Positions 1 to 12,700 of a DNA stretch of 64,000 nt are shown here, one piece after another. Positions within the stretch are counted from its first letter, which is position 1, and each line of letters begins with the position of its first letter. The position numbers and the translations under genes were made by a program. The stretch covers positions 15,515,738-15,579,737 of the forward strand of contig CM019075.1 in the NCBI GenBank assembly GCA_009667805.1. The letters run 5' to 3'. The notes beneath the pieces are model-generated. The model was not told the origin of the DNA. It made no database searches and saw only the letters and a list, made by a program, of their open reading frames with translations. The stretch comes from Leptobrachium leishanense (lineage: Eukaryota; Chordata; Amphibia; Anura; Megophryidae).

Positions 1-550
1 TCACTGATGAGGTGGTATGCTTAGGATCATGAGCAGTTCCTTTGCTTCTCCATACTCTTCTCTTCCCATCACTCTGGTACAAGTTGATCTTGGTCTCATC
101 TGTCCATAGGATCTTGTTCCAGAACTGTGAAGGCTTTGTTAGGTGTTTGGCAAACTCTAATCTGGCCTTCCTGTTTTTGAGGCTCATTAATGGTTTACAT
201 CTTGTGGTGAACCCTCTGTATTCACTCTGGTGAAGTCTTCTCTTGATTGTTGACTTTGACACACATACACCTACCTCCTGGAGAGTGTTCTTGATCTGGC
301 CAACTGTTGTGAAGGGTGTTTTCTTCACCAGGGAAAGAATTCTTCGGTCATCCACCACAGTTGTTTTCCGTGGTCTCCCGGGTCTTTTGGTGTTGCTGAG
401 CTCACCGGTGCGTTCCTTCTTTTTGAGAATATTCCAAACAGTTGTTTTGGCCACGCCTAATGTTCTTGCTATCTCTCTGATGGGTTTGTTTTGTTTCTTC
501 AGCCTAATGATGGCTTGCTTCACTGATAGTGACAGCTCTTTGGATCTCAT
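1..550 (-). CDS. Tc1-family transposase, N-terminal part (incomplete at window edge)
   Basis: About 183 codons are open from the ATG at 550 to position 1. They cover the N-terminal helix-turn-helix DNA-binding region, a GRPRK-type linker, the second HTH, and the start of the DDE catalytic domain with the first catalytic Asp in a WTDETK motif. Compared with the copy at 25243 there is one in-frame 3-bp deletion (QH to H near the AKQHLTK motif) and a few substitutions. No stop is seen in the visible part. Whether the rest is intact cannot be seen. Tc1 transposases bind the terminal inverted repeats and cut and paste the element into TA sites. Confidence 0.75.
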   Translation of the reverse strand, partial: MRSKELSLSVKQAIIRLKKQNKPIREIARTLGVAKTTVWNILKKKERTGELSNTKRPGRPRKTTVVDDRRILSLVKKTPFTTVGQIKNTLQEVGVCVSKSTIKRRLHQSEYRGFTTRCKPLMSLKNRKARLEFAKHLTKPSQFWNKILWTDETKINLYQSDGKRRVWRSKGTAHDPKHTTSSV

Positions 551-908
551 CTTGAGAGTTGACAGCAACAGATTCCAAATGCAAATAGCACACTTGAAAT
601 GAACTCTGGGCCTTTTATCTGCACATTGTAATTGGGGTAATGAGGGAATATCACACACCTGGCCATGGAACAGCTGAGAAGCCAATTGTCCCATTACCTT
701 TGGTCCCTTAACAAGTGGGAGGCACATCTGCAAACTGCTGTAAGTCCTACACCGTTCACCTGAGTTGGATGTACATACCCTCAAATTAAAGCTGACAGTC
801 TGCAGTTAAAGCACATTGTGTTTGTTTCATTCCAACTCCATTGTGGTGGTGTATAGAGCCAAAGATGTTAGAATTGTGTCGATGTCCCAATATTTCTGGA
901 CCTGACTG
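1..908 (-). mobile_element. Tc1/mariner element, family A, truncated by the window edge
   Basis: This is the 5' half of a Tc1-type DNA transposon read on the minus strand, running off the left edge of the window. Its terminus at about 886-908 (ending ggacctgactg) matches the terminus of the full-length copy at 24885-26531. The subterminal 220 bp or so matches that copy's long inverted repeat closely. The expected TA at the right flank is CA here (909-910), so the target duplication has decayed. It lies in the part of the znf687 locus downstream of the last exon visible here. Confidence 0.9.
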
Positions 909-918
909 CATGTATATA

Positions 919-1053
919 CAGTGCTCAGCATACATGACACACCTCTTTATATATATCTATATACAGTTCTCAGCATACAAAGACGTGTCTCATGTATACT
1001 GAGCAGCAAATATACATACATATAAAGAGGTGTCTCATGTGTGCTGAGCAGTG
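919..1053. mobile_element. Short Tc1/mariner-like MITE with TA flanks
   Basis: The sequence starts cagtgctcagcata and ends with the imperfect reverse complement tgtgctgagcagtg. It is flanked by TA on both sides (917-918 and 1054-1055). The arms of about 45 bp also share the block around acacctctttata. No coding capacity. It is a small hairpin-forming non-autonomous element lying next to the truncated Tc1. Confidence 0.6.
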
Positions 1054-2569
1054 TATATATACAATAACAGACAATGAATTGCTCCAGCTTTCTGCCCTCA
1101 GTAAGCACGCAGCCAATCATAAGCATCTGCCTTATACATAAACAGATTGTTCAAATATACAAATAGAAAAGCCACAAATCCCATATAATCAACTGTTTCA
1201 TACAAATATACTGAACTAAGGAAATATATATATATATATAACACACACAGGACATATTTAAAAACAAAAGAAATCTAAACATATCCTTCCTGTAAAATAC
1301 TTTGCAAATAAATAAATAAATGTACTCACCCCATCCAGAGACACGTGCCGCCATATTTTACACACATATACACACACCCCAGCAAAGCTAATTAGAGGTG
1401 GCTTGCTGTGACTGTCCATCAGCAATGATGTCAGCACACTGGCAGTCAATGGTGGGCACAGACCTGCCTCCAATCAAACACATGACTTCTCCAATCCCCA
1501 CACTTCAAACCACATTCACATAAAAAAACCATAAAAAATGTAACAAGGAATAACTCACTTTATTTCAATGATAGAGGTCAGTAAAAAATGGACACTTATA
1601 AAGGGAGTGATTCCCTATCAAACAAGAGCAGCCTGTGCTGGTCACAACAGAGGCACACTAATGGATACCCACGCGCCCCCCTGTGTCTGCTGTTTGATGC
1701 AAACACGTTGTTTATCTGCATTTCGATTCAGAACAGATACATCCTAAGGGACAAAAGAAATACATTTGTGTCTTTCCTATAAAATTCACTTCCATCAAGA
1801 CAATGACAGCGCAGGACTCTGAACACAGGATACACTTCATTTATTTGGGAAGGCCTGTGTCCCGTATAGGATGCCTCCTACACTCTCACCATCTCCTGAA
1901 GGATGTATTCGACAGTGTCCACTGTGAACCAGATAATGTATGTAGGATATGTATATAAACATTACACCATAAGAAAAGCTTCCAATCCCATTCCATACCA
2001 CTCTGGTGGGACATGGTTCACACACACATTACCCCCCTCCCCTTTCCATTCTGTGAATATTGCCCTTAGGGTTGGCAGCATTCAGTTAACGAGTGTTCAG
2101 AAACTGGCACAGTTAAACCTTCCACAGGTTAAACCGGTCATCAAGTCCCTAACCCTGACAGTATTGTACAGGGGGGCTCCAAATAGGCTGACCTCCGTAC
2201 AATGGATACTAAATGCTAAACCGCCATGTCACAACAAATCCACACCTGACCACAATCTCTGAATGAACTGTCTCCTGTTAAAAAAACAATGCTCAGCAAC
2301 CTCAGCCTTCAAAGAGATTTAAAACGACTTTTCCCATGACTCTTTGCCAACCTACTCAGTGACTGAGCATCACAGGAGAAACAGTTCCAAAACATTTAGA
2401 GAGACAATGTCGCCAGCTAAACATTAGGGTTTTCATCTTGTAATCCCACCTGGGGTGCACCACAGTTACTACAACTCACAATGCGTCACGTTTTCCAATA
2501 AAACAAAATTATGTACTTTAAAACATTAAATAGTGTAGATATTGTGTGATGACACAGAGCAGTACTTAC
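1054..2569. other. Non-coding stretch with a LINE 3'-tail fragment
   Basis: This is znf687 intron on the model used here. At about 1250-1322 there is a fragment resembling an L2-type LINE 3' end (aaatctaaacatatccttcc, then an aaataaataaataaat tail). It matches the reverse complement of the LINE end at 49321-49380. The rest shows no coding signal I can support. I looked for the next znf687 exon (the finger after VYPCR) on the minus strand and did not find it, so it should be left of the window. Confidence 0.5.
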
Positions 2570-2682
2570 CGGCACGGATAAACCCGCTTAATGCCTTCAT
2601 GATTGACACGGACATGACGTCTCAAGCTGGGGGCCGAGCAAAAGGAACGCTCACAAAGCCTGCACGGGAATTTCTTTACAGA
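2570..2682 (-). CDS. znf687: znf687 exon encoding a C2H2 finger (last visible exon)
   Basis: This 113-bp exon encodes codons 1040-1077 of the joined reading frame. It starts [15 protein letters not shown] and ends RVYPC plus two bases of an Arg codon. It contains one C2H2 finger: Cys1046, Cys1049, His1062, His1067. The acceptor is ccag before tctgtaaag and the donor is cg|gtaagtact. Its phase (0 in, 2 out) joins exactly to the upstream exon that ends EHGK. The linker KKEHGK-SVKKFPC is typical of znf687. The acceptor lies only about 105 bp from the edge of a Tc1 insertion. The exon is too short to be found by ORF length; it was recognised from the peptide. Confidence 0.93.
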
Positions 2683-2787
2683 CTGGAAACAAAAAGCATC
2701 AAGAGGAAAGGTTAATTAACAGATTTCAAACAAGACATAAGCTCAGCCTGCACATCACACACGGCGTTAGTTGACCCTTCCTATATA

Positions 2788-4410
<1,623 letters not shown>

Positions 4411-4412
4411 TA

Positions 4413-5270
4413 TTACCGTTACAGTCACCCTGCACCTCCAATCCTGTGTTCAAGCCATACCAAAGGTGCCAGATTCATATAGCCCAAAGCCCCAGACATT
4501 AATATTTGCATGCTGGCCTGATTCTTTTCATTCCCTTTTAGCCCGACAGACAGGCAGACCAAAACTGAGGTCAGACTTTCTACAGAACACCATCATTCAT
4601 GTCAGCTGCTGAAATTCACAGCAGCTCATTAGCAGAGCAAAGATAATATTCCCTGCATAGAACTTATCCCGCATCCTCCGACAAAGCTACATGATGATAA
4701 CAAACACCAGATTTGGTAAGGTGAAACATATCAATATTATGTACCAAAAAACTCACTTTTAAAAATAATATGTCCTTTCTTTATTAAAAAGTCCAATGTG
4801 ATATTAAGAAAAAACACAGGGAACCCTCCTGTCCCGTCATTTCTATGTAAATAAAGATGAGGATAAAGACATATCTGTTCTTTCACAACATTTACATTGA
4901 ACACCATGAATAAATCAGGATATTTGCAAGGTGACAGGAGCTTCCCTGACCTAGGTGAACATTCACAGCAAATCTTGAAACTAAAAAAAGAGGAGGGGTT
5001 TACACTACACATATAGATACTAAACAAATATAAATTTTATTTCCATGTCATCAGAAAAAAATATATACACTGATCATGCAACAAAACACCAAATAAACAT
5101 ATGTGAATATGTAACAACCACTAGGCCTAGATAAACACTATACTGGATCCCGCTGTATTGCATCTCTAACAATTAGCAGTATAAAGTCTCTCCATGTCAG
5201 AATCAATCTCACTCGCTGACATAAGGATAGAGTAAGAGGAAGTCTGGCGGCCTATCCAAGCAGCTACTCT
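4413..5270. other. Intronic stretch without recognised feature
   Basis: The sequence is AT-rich with no supported coding segment, no clear terminal repeats and no splice-exon candidate. A few short ORFs here have no family resemblance. Confidence 0.4.
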
Positions 5271-7560
5271 CCACTGCTATTCATCCTCTTATCCTTCTGA
5301 TCTCTACATCTCCATCCTTTCCTCATCACTTGAGAAACGCGCTCCTACTTCTCTCCATCCTAAACACAGGACATGCCGTCAACCATGGCACATCAAATAC
5401 ACAAGAGATCTTTAGCACTGTTCCAGGGCAGCTGAACATACCTGGAGGAAGTCTCACACTCCATCCTACTTCCTGCATTACAAATTCATGCTCCGCTCCT
5501 ACAGTCTCACATTATATCATCTCTACCTTTTCTCATGATTCCACACATAGTTTCATACTTTCAATCTGTTAATGCGCTCCACGTCCACCCAACCTTCCAC
5601 GGACATCACAGCTATCTGCTTTACTGACTACTTCACTGATAACATCACTATACTAAGACTCAAAATCTCTTCCTTTCCTCCACTAACCATTCAACCTCAT
5701 TCCCTCCGTCACCCCCTGCCCCTCTTCTATGTCCTCCTTTTCTCTGGTCTCCAAGTAGGAGGTCTCAACACTTCTCACATCCTCCTGCGAAACCACCTGT
5801 CCGCTTGATCCCATCCCCTCGCATCGTCTTATCAGTTGTTGTCCCTCCTCTGACTCCTATTGTTTACATTTCACTCTCCTCTGAACTCTTCCCCTCTGCA
5901 TTCAAAACATGCTCTGATCACCCACTCCTACAGAAGCCAATTGAGGCACTTAGCAGCGAGGAAACCACTGAGCTGGTTATAGACCAGGTGTTCCAAGTCC
6001 CTACTTGACACGCACCAGTACAGCTTTCGCTCCCAGCGTCCACAGAGACTCCTCTGACCAAGGTGACCAATGATTTAGCGGCTGCTAAACACAAAGCTCA
6101 CTTCTCCCTGCTTATTCTTCTTCACCTTTCTGCTCCATTTGACACTGTTGACCACCCTCTCCTGCGTCAACTTGGCCTCCGTGACTCCACTCTCTCCTGG
6201 TTCTCTATCTCGCTCTTTTCACGCCTTCAGTGCCTCCTTCGCTGACCCCCCCCCCACTCCTCTCTCAGTTGGGGTACCTCAAGGCACTGTTCTGGGTCCC
6301 CTACTCTTCTCAATCTATACGGCCTCTCTTGGCAACCTCATGTCTTCACTGACGACACCCAAATCTCCCTTTCCTCTCCCGATCTCTGTCCTACAGTGCT
6401 AGACCAGATTACTGCCTGCCTCTCAGCTGTCTCCAACTGGATGACTTCCTAAAGCTTAACCTCTCTGAAACTGAACTTCTCATCTTCCCTCCCTCTAAAA
6501 CCAACAGTCCTATGCAAGTTTCCCTTCAAGTAAATAGAGCCACCATCATTTCTACCTCACAGGCCAGTGCCTTGGGGTCCTCTTAGACTCTGAGCTCTCC
6601 TTTACTCCTCACATTCAGTTGCTAACCAAATCCTGCTACTTCAACCTAAAAAACATTGCACACGTCCGTCCCGATCTTAATCAGGACTCTACCAAAATAC
6701 TCATCCAAACTCTTATTATCTCCCGCCTTGACTACTGTAACCTCTTTCTCTCTAGCCTTAACAGATCCCACATTCTCTTTCTGCAATCTGTAATGAACGC
6801 CTTTGCTACACTCATTCACCTCACCACACACCCTTGTCATTCTCTACACTGGCTCCCTGTCTCCTATAGAATCCAATTCATTACACTGGTCCACGCATAC
6901 AAAGCTCTCCGTAACCGCGTCCCTGCCTACGTCTCCTCCCTTATTAGCAACGTTTCACAAATTCTACATTTCTTTCATCAGGACATGTACTCTATACAAT
7001 CATTAAACATGTATAATGTAGAATTTCTGAAACGTTGATTATTTGAAACACATGCATTAAATGGTTTTGTTTGCTTAAAAGTCCCAGGAGTGAGACAGTT
7101 TTTCTGGATCTGCTGGAAAATTGCTGATCAGAGCAGCGGGCAAGGATCCAATGAAATCCTCAATTGGAAAAAAAATCTGCTTTTATATCTCCCTCATTAA
7201 CAGGTACATCCCATCTCAACCACTTTGCTCAGCCAATCATCTGATGCCATCAGCTTCACATACCCACACCCCCGACTTCAACACTTCTCTCAAGCTGCCC
7301 CTTTTCTATGGAACTCCCCTCCCCTGCAATATCAGACTCTGACATCTCTCCAGTCCTTCAATAAGTCTCTAAAAACACATTACTTTATAGAAGCTGTGAC
7401 GAAACTGACACTTCTAAATTTATTTGCATTTATTTTTCCTTGCATTTCATTGCCAACAGCACCGCACATCACACAACACTCTACCCTATATGCAGAGCAA
7501 ACTCTGTATCTGTACGTTACAGTGACAAGTTGTTATAAAGCACAAGTTCCATAGTGCTGT
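5270..7560 (+). pseudogene. L2-like LINE ORF2 remnant (reverse transcriptase)
   Basis: A decayed non-LTR retrotransposon in plus orientation, broken by many frameshifts. Recognisable blocks in order: PSAFKTCSDHPLLQKP near 5910 (pre-RT); a VTNDL then [17 protein letters not shown] block near 6060-6170 (RT motif A, usually L-D-x-S-A-A-F-D); [17 protein letters not shown] near 6270-6320 (motif B); RLDYCNLFLSSLNRS near 6725-6770; SLHWLPVSYRIQFITLVHAY near 6840-6900; and a C-terminal AAPFLWNSPPLQ...FNKSLKTHYF block near 7290-7390. The order and spacing fit L2-type elements. The catalytic YxDD block is not intact. A short hairpin insert interrupts it at about 6949-7185. Confidence 0.85.
6949..7036. 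repeat. Hairpin insert within the LINE
   Basis: An inverted repeat has arms aacgtttcacaaattctaca (from 6949) and tgtagaatttctgaaacgtt (to 7036), with a loop of about 46 bp. It breaks the LINE reading between the PAYVSSLIS block and the C-terminal block, which resumes near 7190. It is probably one end of a small DNA element. The insert's other boundary is not clear. Confidence 0.5.
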
Positions 7561-8330
7561 GCAATGCATAAAACAGGATAACATGTGCATGCAAGTTGCG
7601 CTCACAAAACATTAAGAGCAGACCCTGCTCAAGAGCTTGCAATCTAACCTTTTGTCTGCTTCCACCCCCCCACCCCGTAATTAGTGGATTCCTTTATGTG
7701 GCCATTCTTGCATCAACCTCCCCCGTGGACACAGTTGTAACCAGATTGGTGTGTGCTACTCCCTAAGCCATTGTTCCAATGCTGGGTGTGTTTCCATTGT
7801 TTTTGTACATTCCCCTACTCCTGTGTGGTATTTTTTAAAATTGAAAAGTGAAAATAAACTCCATCTCCATTTTGGGTTGAACCTGCAAGAATCTCCTGTG
7901 CATTATTGCCTGCATCTAGGCAAGAAGCAGTCCTTCGGCAGAATACGGACTTGAATTGGAGCATTGTGCACATGTACAGAAACCCCCACGTAACAGAAGC
8001 CTATCGTCTCACTCCATGATTCCCCTCTGTACATTTCTAACACCATCTTCCCACCCAGCCATCATTTCATATTCTCTATTAACACTCACCTACTGTGCCA
8101 CCCCATTCCTATTAGATTGTAAACTCTTGAGCCAGGTCCACTCTCATACTGTTCAGTGTGTTGAACCTGTATGTATATTTGTTATTCTGCCTTCCATTGT
8201 ACAACGCTACAAAACTTGTTAGCACTTTAGAAAAACTTTAACTGTAACGATCAGCCAACATAATGTAGTCCTTGTATCCTGTCTCTAATCTCAATGACAA
8301 TGGTTCCATACATAGGAATTTTGAATAGAA
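7561..8330 (+). other. LINE/SINE 3'-tail fragments, no gene
   Basis: 7600-7660 holds a segment of the type gagcagaccctgctcaagag followed by cttgcaatctaa. 8094-8240 holds a segment of the type ttagattgtaaactcttgag with a downstream tgtacaacgcta motif. Both resemble LINE/SINE 3' untranslated sequences that are abundant in frog genomes. No coding exon is supported. Confidence 0.45.
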
Positions 8331-8331
8331 A

Positions 8332-8630
8332 CTTAGAAACATAGAAAAATGTCGGCAGATAAGAACCTGTCGGCCCATCTAGTCTGCCCAATTACATGGA
8401 TACTTTACCTGGATTTATCTTTTGTTTAGGATAGCCTTATGTCTATCCCATGCCTGCTTAAATTCAATCACTGTTTTGGCCTCTACCACTTCTACTGGAA
8501 GACTGTTCCATGTATCCACCACCCTCTCAGTAAAATAATGCTTCCTGATGTTACTTTTAAACCTTTGCCCTGTATTTCTGTAATGTATAGAACTAGTCCT
8601 CATAAACCAAAGATTTACCTCATCATCATT
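8332..8630 (-). pseudogene. CR1-like LINE ORF2 C-terminus, 5'-truncated
   Basis: On the minus strand this encodes the end of a LINE ORF2, with a block reading KHYFTERVVDTWNSLPVEVV followed by EFKQAWDRH. This is the conserved C-terminal W-N-S-L-P region of CR1-type elements. The low-coordinate edge (aaacatagaaaaatgtcggc) is the element's 3' end and is shared with the fragment at 61182-61321. The fragment is truncated at its 5' side, as is usual for LINE insertions. Confidence 0.75.
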
Positions 8631-8765
8631 TACAAAATATATAGCGTCAGATGGCACAAACGATTGTGCACCTATATGGGATCAAACAAGATGTCCAAAA
8701 AGCAAAATATCAATTAATCATATGTATAGAGAACCGCTACATCACTGTATCTTGAACACATACAC

Positions 8766-9596
8766 GGTTATTCAAAGAGATTTGAAAAGTCACTGCACGT
8801 GCGGTGACTTTTCGTTCTCTTCAATTCGGTTCCTTTTGCCAATCCCATTTCGGTGACCCTGCGGTGTAATCAGCAAACACCACAGGGTCCCCGAATTGAA
8901 GGGAAAGGCTGCCACAAACCCGACGAAAACGAACTGCAAAACCCAGCGAATGCACGCCGAAAACCCTCAAAAACATCTGGATTAACCTGCCAAAAACCAC
9001 GTAAAAACCCGAGCAGGAGCCGATCACCCGCAGCGATGCCGCCGGAAAAAGACCGCAGACAGAGTGAAGTGAATAAATTAGGAAAACAGTATGAATCTTT
9101 GAAAAGTGAAACGCTGTTTGCAAAAGGAACTACTGAGCGAAAATGTCGGAAATTTACATATGATCCAATGAATGATAATAAAGAGGGCTGTTACAGAAAA
9201 AAAATTAAAAATTCAGAAAAATGCTTAAAAAAAAAAAAAAAAATCTATAAATAAAAAGACTCTTTACTGCAGAATTTTATATTGAACGGTTTATTAGATA
9301 TTGAATTAAAATGGGAATATTTTTAACATTGAAGCCTATGGGATTCCCCTCAATAAACCTGCCGAATTAAACCACCGAATGGCAAGGCATTTCGGGAACC
9401 TTTCACTGCTGGTTTGTGTTCTCTGAATAGCCGAAGCAGTGCTTTTCATGGGGTTTTCACTGCCCTCGAACAGGCACCGTATGTGCAGGCAATTCACCAG
9501 GATTTGGCGAATTGCCTGCTCTCTGGATAGCCGAATGGCCAAGAAAGGTGTTCGGTTACCTTTCTCAAGCAATTCGGAGCTCTTTGAATAACCCTG
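8766..9596. mobile_element. Non-autonomous DNA element with ggttattcaaagag termini
   Basis: The left end reads cggttattcaaagag and the right end reads ctctttgaataaccctg, an inverted repeat of at least 14 bp. The interior is rich in ttcgg/gaatt words and contains a short inverted pair around 8855-8895 (accctgcggtg and caccacagggt). The same family starts at 30978 (caggattattcaataagcc) and shares the internal accctgtggtg motif near 31569. No transposase is encoded. I could not find a clear target duplication. Confidence 0.6.
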
Positions 9597-9761
9597 ATAG
9601 TTTTTTGCTGGATAACCTTTACTGCAGTCTATCATCATTCAAACAAACCCATTAACAATCCCTGCCTCATACACTAATCCCAACCATCATTGAGGACGGG
9701 CACTCGAAAGATTAACTGCTACTGCTCAGGAAATAAATTATAAAGTAACTGTATAATACAC

Positions 9762-12700
9762 AATACGCTATCACTGTATACACGGCAAAGCTACAGAGTG
9801 ACGCTATCACTGTATACACGGCAAAGCTACAGAGTGACGCTATCACTGTATACACGGCAAAGCTACAGAGTGACGCTATCACTGTATACACGGCAAAGCT
9901 ACAGAGTGACACTATCACTATATGAACAGCAAAGCTACAGAGTGACGCTATCACTGTATACACGGCAAAGCTACAGAGTGACACTATCACTGTATACACG
10001 CAAAGCTACAGAGTGACGCTATCACTGTATACACGGCAAAGCTACAGAGTGACGCTATCACTGTATACACGGCAAAGCTACAGAGTGACACTATCACTGT
10101 ATACACAGCAAAGATACAGAGTGACGCTATCACTGTATACACGGCAAAGCTACAGAGTGACGCTATCACTGTATACACGGCAAAGCTACAGAGTGACGCT
10201 ATCACTGTATACACGGCAAAGCTACAGAGTGACGCTATCACTGTATACACAGCAAAGATACAGAGTGACGCTATCACTGTATACACGTCAAAGCTACAGA
10301 GTGACGCTATCAATGTATACAGGGCAAAGCTACAGAGTGACGCTATCACTGTATACACGGCAAAGCTACAGAGTGACGCTATCAATGTATACAGGGCAAA
10401 GCTACAGAGTGACGCTATCACTATATGAACAGCAAAGCTACAGAGTGACGCTATCACTGTATACACGGCAAAGCTACAAAGTGACACTATCACTGTATAC
10501 ACGTCAAAGCTACAGAGTGACGCTATCACTGTATACACAGCAAAGCTACAGAGTGACGCTATCAATGTATACAGGGCAAAGCTACAGAGTGACGCTATCA
10601 CTATATGAACAGCAAAGCTACAGAGTGACGCTATCACTGTATACACGGCAAAGCTACAGAGTGACACTATCACTATATGAACAGCAAAGCTACAGAGTGA
10701 CGCTATCACTGTAGACACGGCAAAGCTACAGAGTGACACTATCACTGTATACACGGCAAAGATACAGAGTGACGCTATCACTGTATACACGGCAAAGCTA
10801 CAGAGTGACGCTATCACTGTATACACGGCAAAGCTACAGAGTGACGCTATCACTGTATACACGGCAAAGCTACAGAGTGACGCTATCACTGTATACACGG
10901 CAAAGCTACAGAGTGACGCTATCACTGTATACACGGCAAAGCTACAAAGTGACACTATCACTGTATACACGGCAAAGCTACAAAGTGACACTATCACTGT
11001 ATACACGGCAAAGATACAGAGTGACGCTATCACTGTATACACGGCAAAGCTACAGAGTGACACTATCACTATATGAACAGCAAAGCTACAGAGTGACGCT
11101 ATCACTGTAGACACGGCAAAGCTACAGAGTGACACTATCACTGTATACACGGCAAGATACAGAGTGACGCTATCACTGTATGGCAAAAGCTACAGAGTGA
11201 CGCTATCACTGTATACACGGCAAAGCTACAGAGTGACGCTATCACTGTATACACGGCAAAGCTACAGAGTGACGCTATCACTGTATACACGGCAAAGCTA
11301 CAGAGTGACGCTATCACTGTATACACGGCAAAGCTACAAAGTGACACTATCACTGTATACACGGCAAAGCTACAAAGTGACACTATCACTGTATACACGT
11401 CAAAGCTACAGAGTGACGCTATCACTGTATACACAGCAAAGCTACAGAGTGACGCTATCACTATATGAACAGCAAAGCTACAGAGTGACGCTATCACTAT
11501 ATACACGGCAAAGCTACAGAGTGACACTATCACTATATGAACAGCAAAGCTACAGAGTGACGCTATCACTGTATACACGGCAAAGATACAGAGTGACGCT
11601 ATCACTGTATACACGGCAAAGCTACAGAGTGACACTATCACTATATGAACAGCAAAGCTACAGAGTGACGCTATCACTGTATACACGGCAAAGCTACAGA
11701 GTGACGCTATCACTGTATACACGCAAAGCTACAGAGTGACGCTATCATTGTATACACGGCAAAGCTACAGAGTGACACTATCACTGTATACACGGCAAAG
11801 CTACAGAGTGACACTATCACTATATGAACAGCAAAGCTACAGAGTGACGCTATCACTGTATACACGCAAAGCTACAGAGTGACGCTATCACTGTATACAC
11901 GGCAAAGCTACAGAGTGACACTATCACTGTATACACGGCAAAGCTACAGAGTGACACTATCACTATATGAACAGCAAAGCTACAGAGTGACGCTATCACT
12001 GTATACATGGCAAAGATACAGAGTGACGCTATCACTGTATACACGGCAAAGATACAGAGTGACGCTATCACTGTATACACGGCAAAGATACAGAGTGACG
12101 CTATCACTGTATACACAGCAAAGCTACAGAGTGACGCTATCACTGTATACACGGCAAAGCTACAGAGTGACGCTATCACTGTATACACAGCAAAGCTACA
12201 GAGTGACGCTATCACTGTATACACAGCAAAGCTACAGAGTGACGCTATCACTGTATACCGGCAAAGCTACAGAGTGACGCTATCACTGTATACACGGCAA
12301 AGATACAGAGTGACGCTATCACTGTATACACGCAAAGCTACAGAGTGACGCTATCATTGTATACACGGCAAAGCTACAGAGTGACACTATCACTGTATAC
12401 ACGGCAAAGCTACAGAGTGACACTATCACCATATGAACAGCAAAGATACAGAGTGACGCTATCACTGTATACACGCAAAGCTACAGAGTGACGCTATCAT
12501 TGTATACACGGCAAAGCTACAGAGTGACACTATCACTGTATACACGGCAAAGCTACAGAGTGACACTATCACCATATGAACAGCAAAGCTACAGAGTGAC
12601 GCTATCACTGTATACACGCAAAGCTACAGAGTGACGCTATCACTGTATACACGGCAAAGCTACAGAGTGACACTATCACTGTATACACGGCAAAGCTACA

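Noticed and set aside
243..602. 119-codon plus-strand frame, repeated on the minus strand at 25191-25550
   Set aside because: It is the antisense shadow of the Tc1 family A transposase N-terminal region, in both copies.
9987..11186. 399-codon open frame on the minus strand (and many similar frames to 16.8 kb)
   Set aside because: It is only the translation of the 36-bp tandem unit; antiparallel frames are equally open and nothing non-repetitive is encoded.
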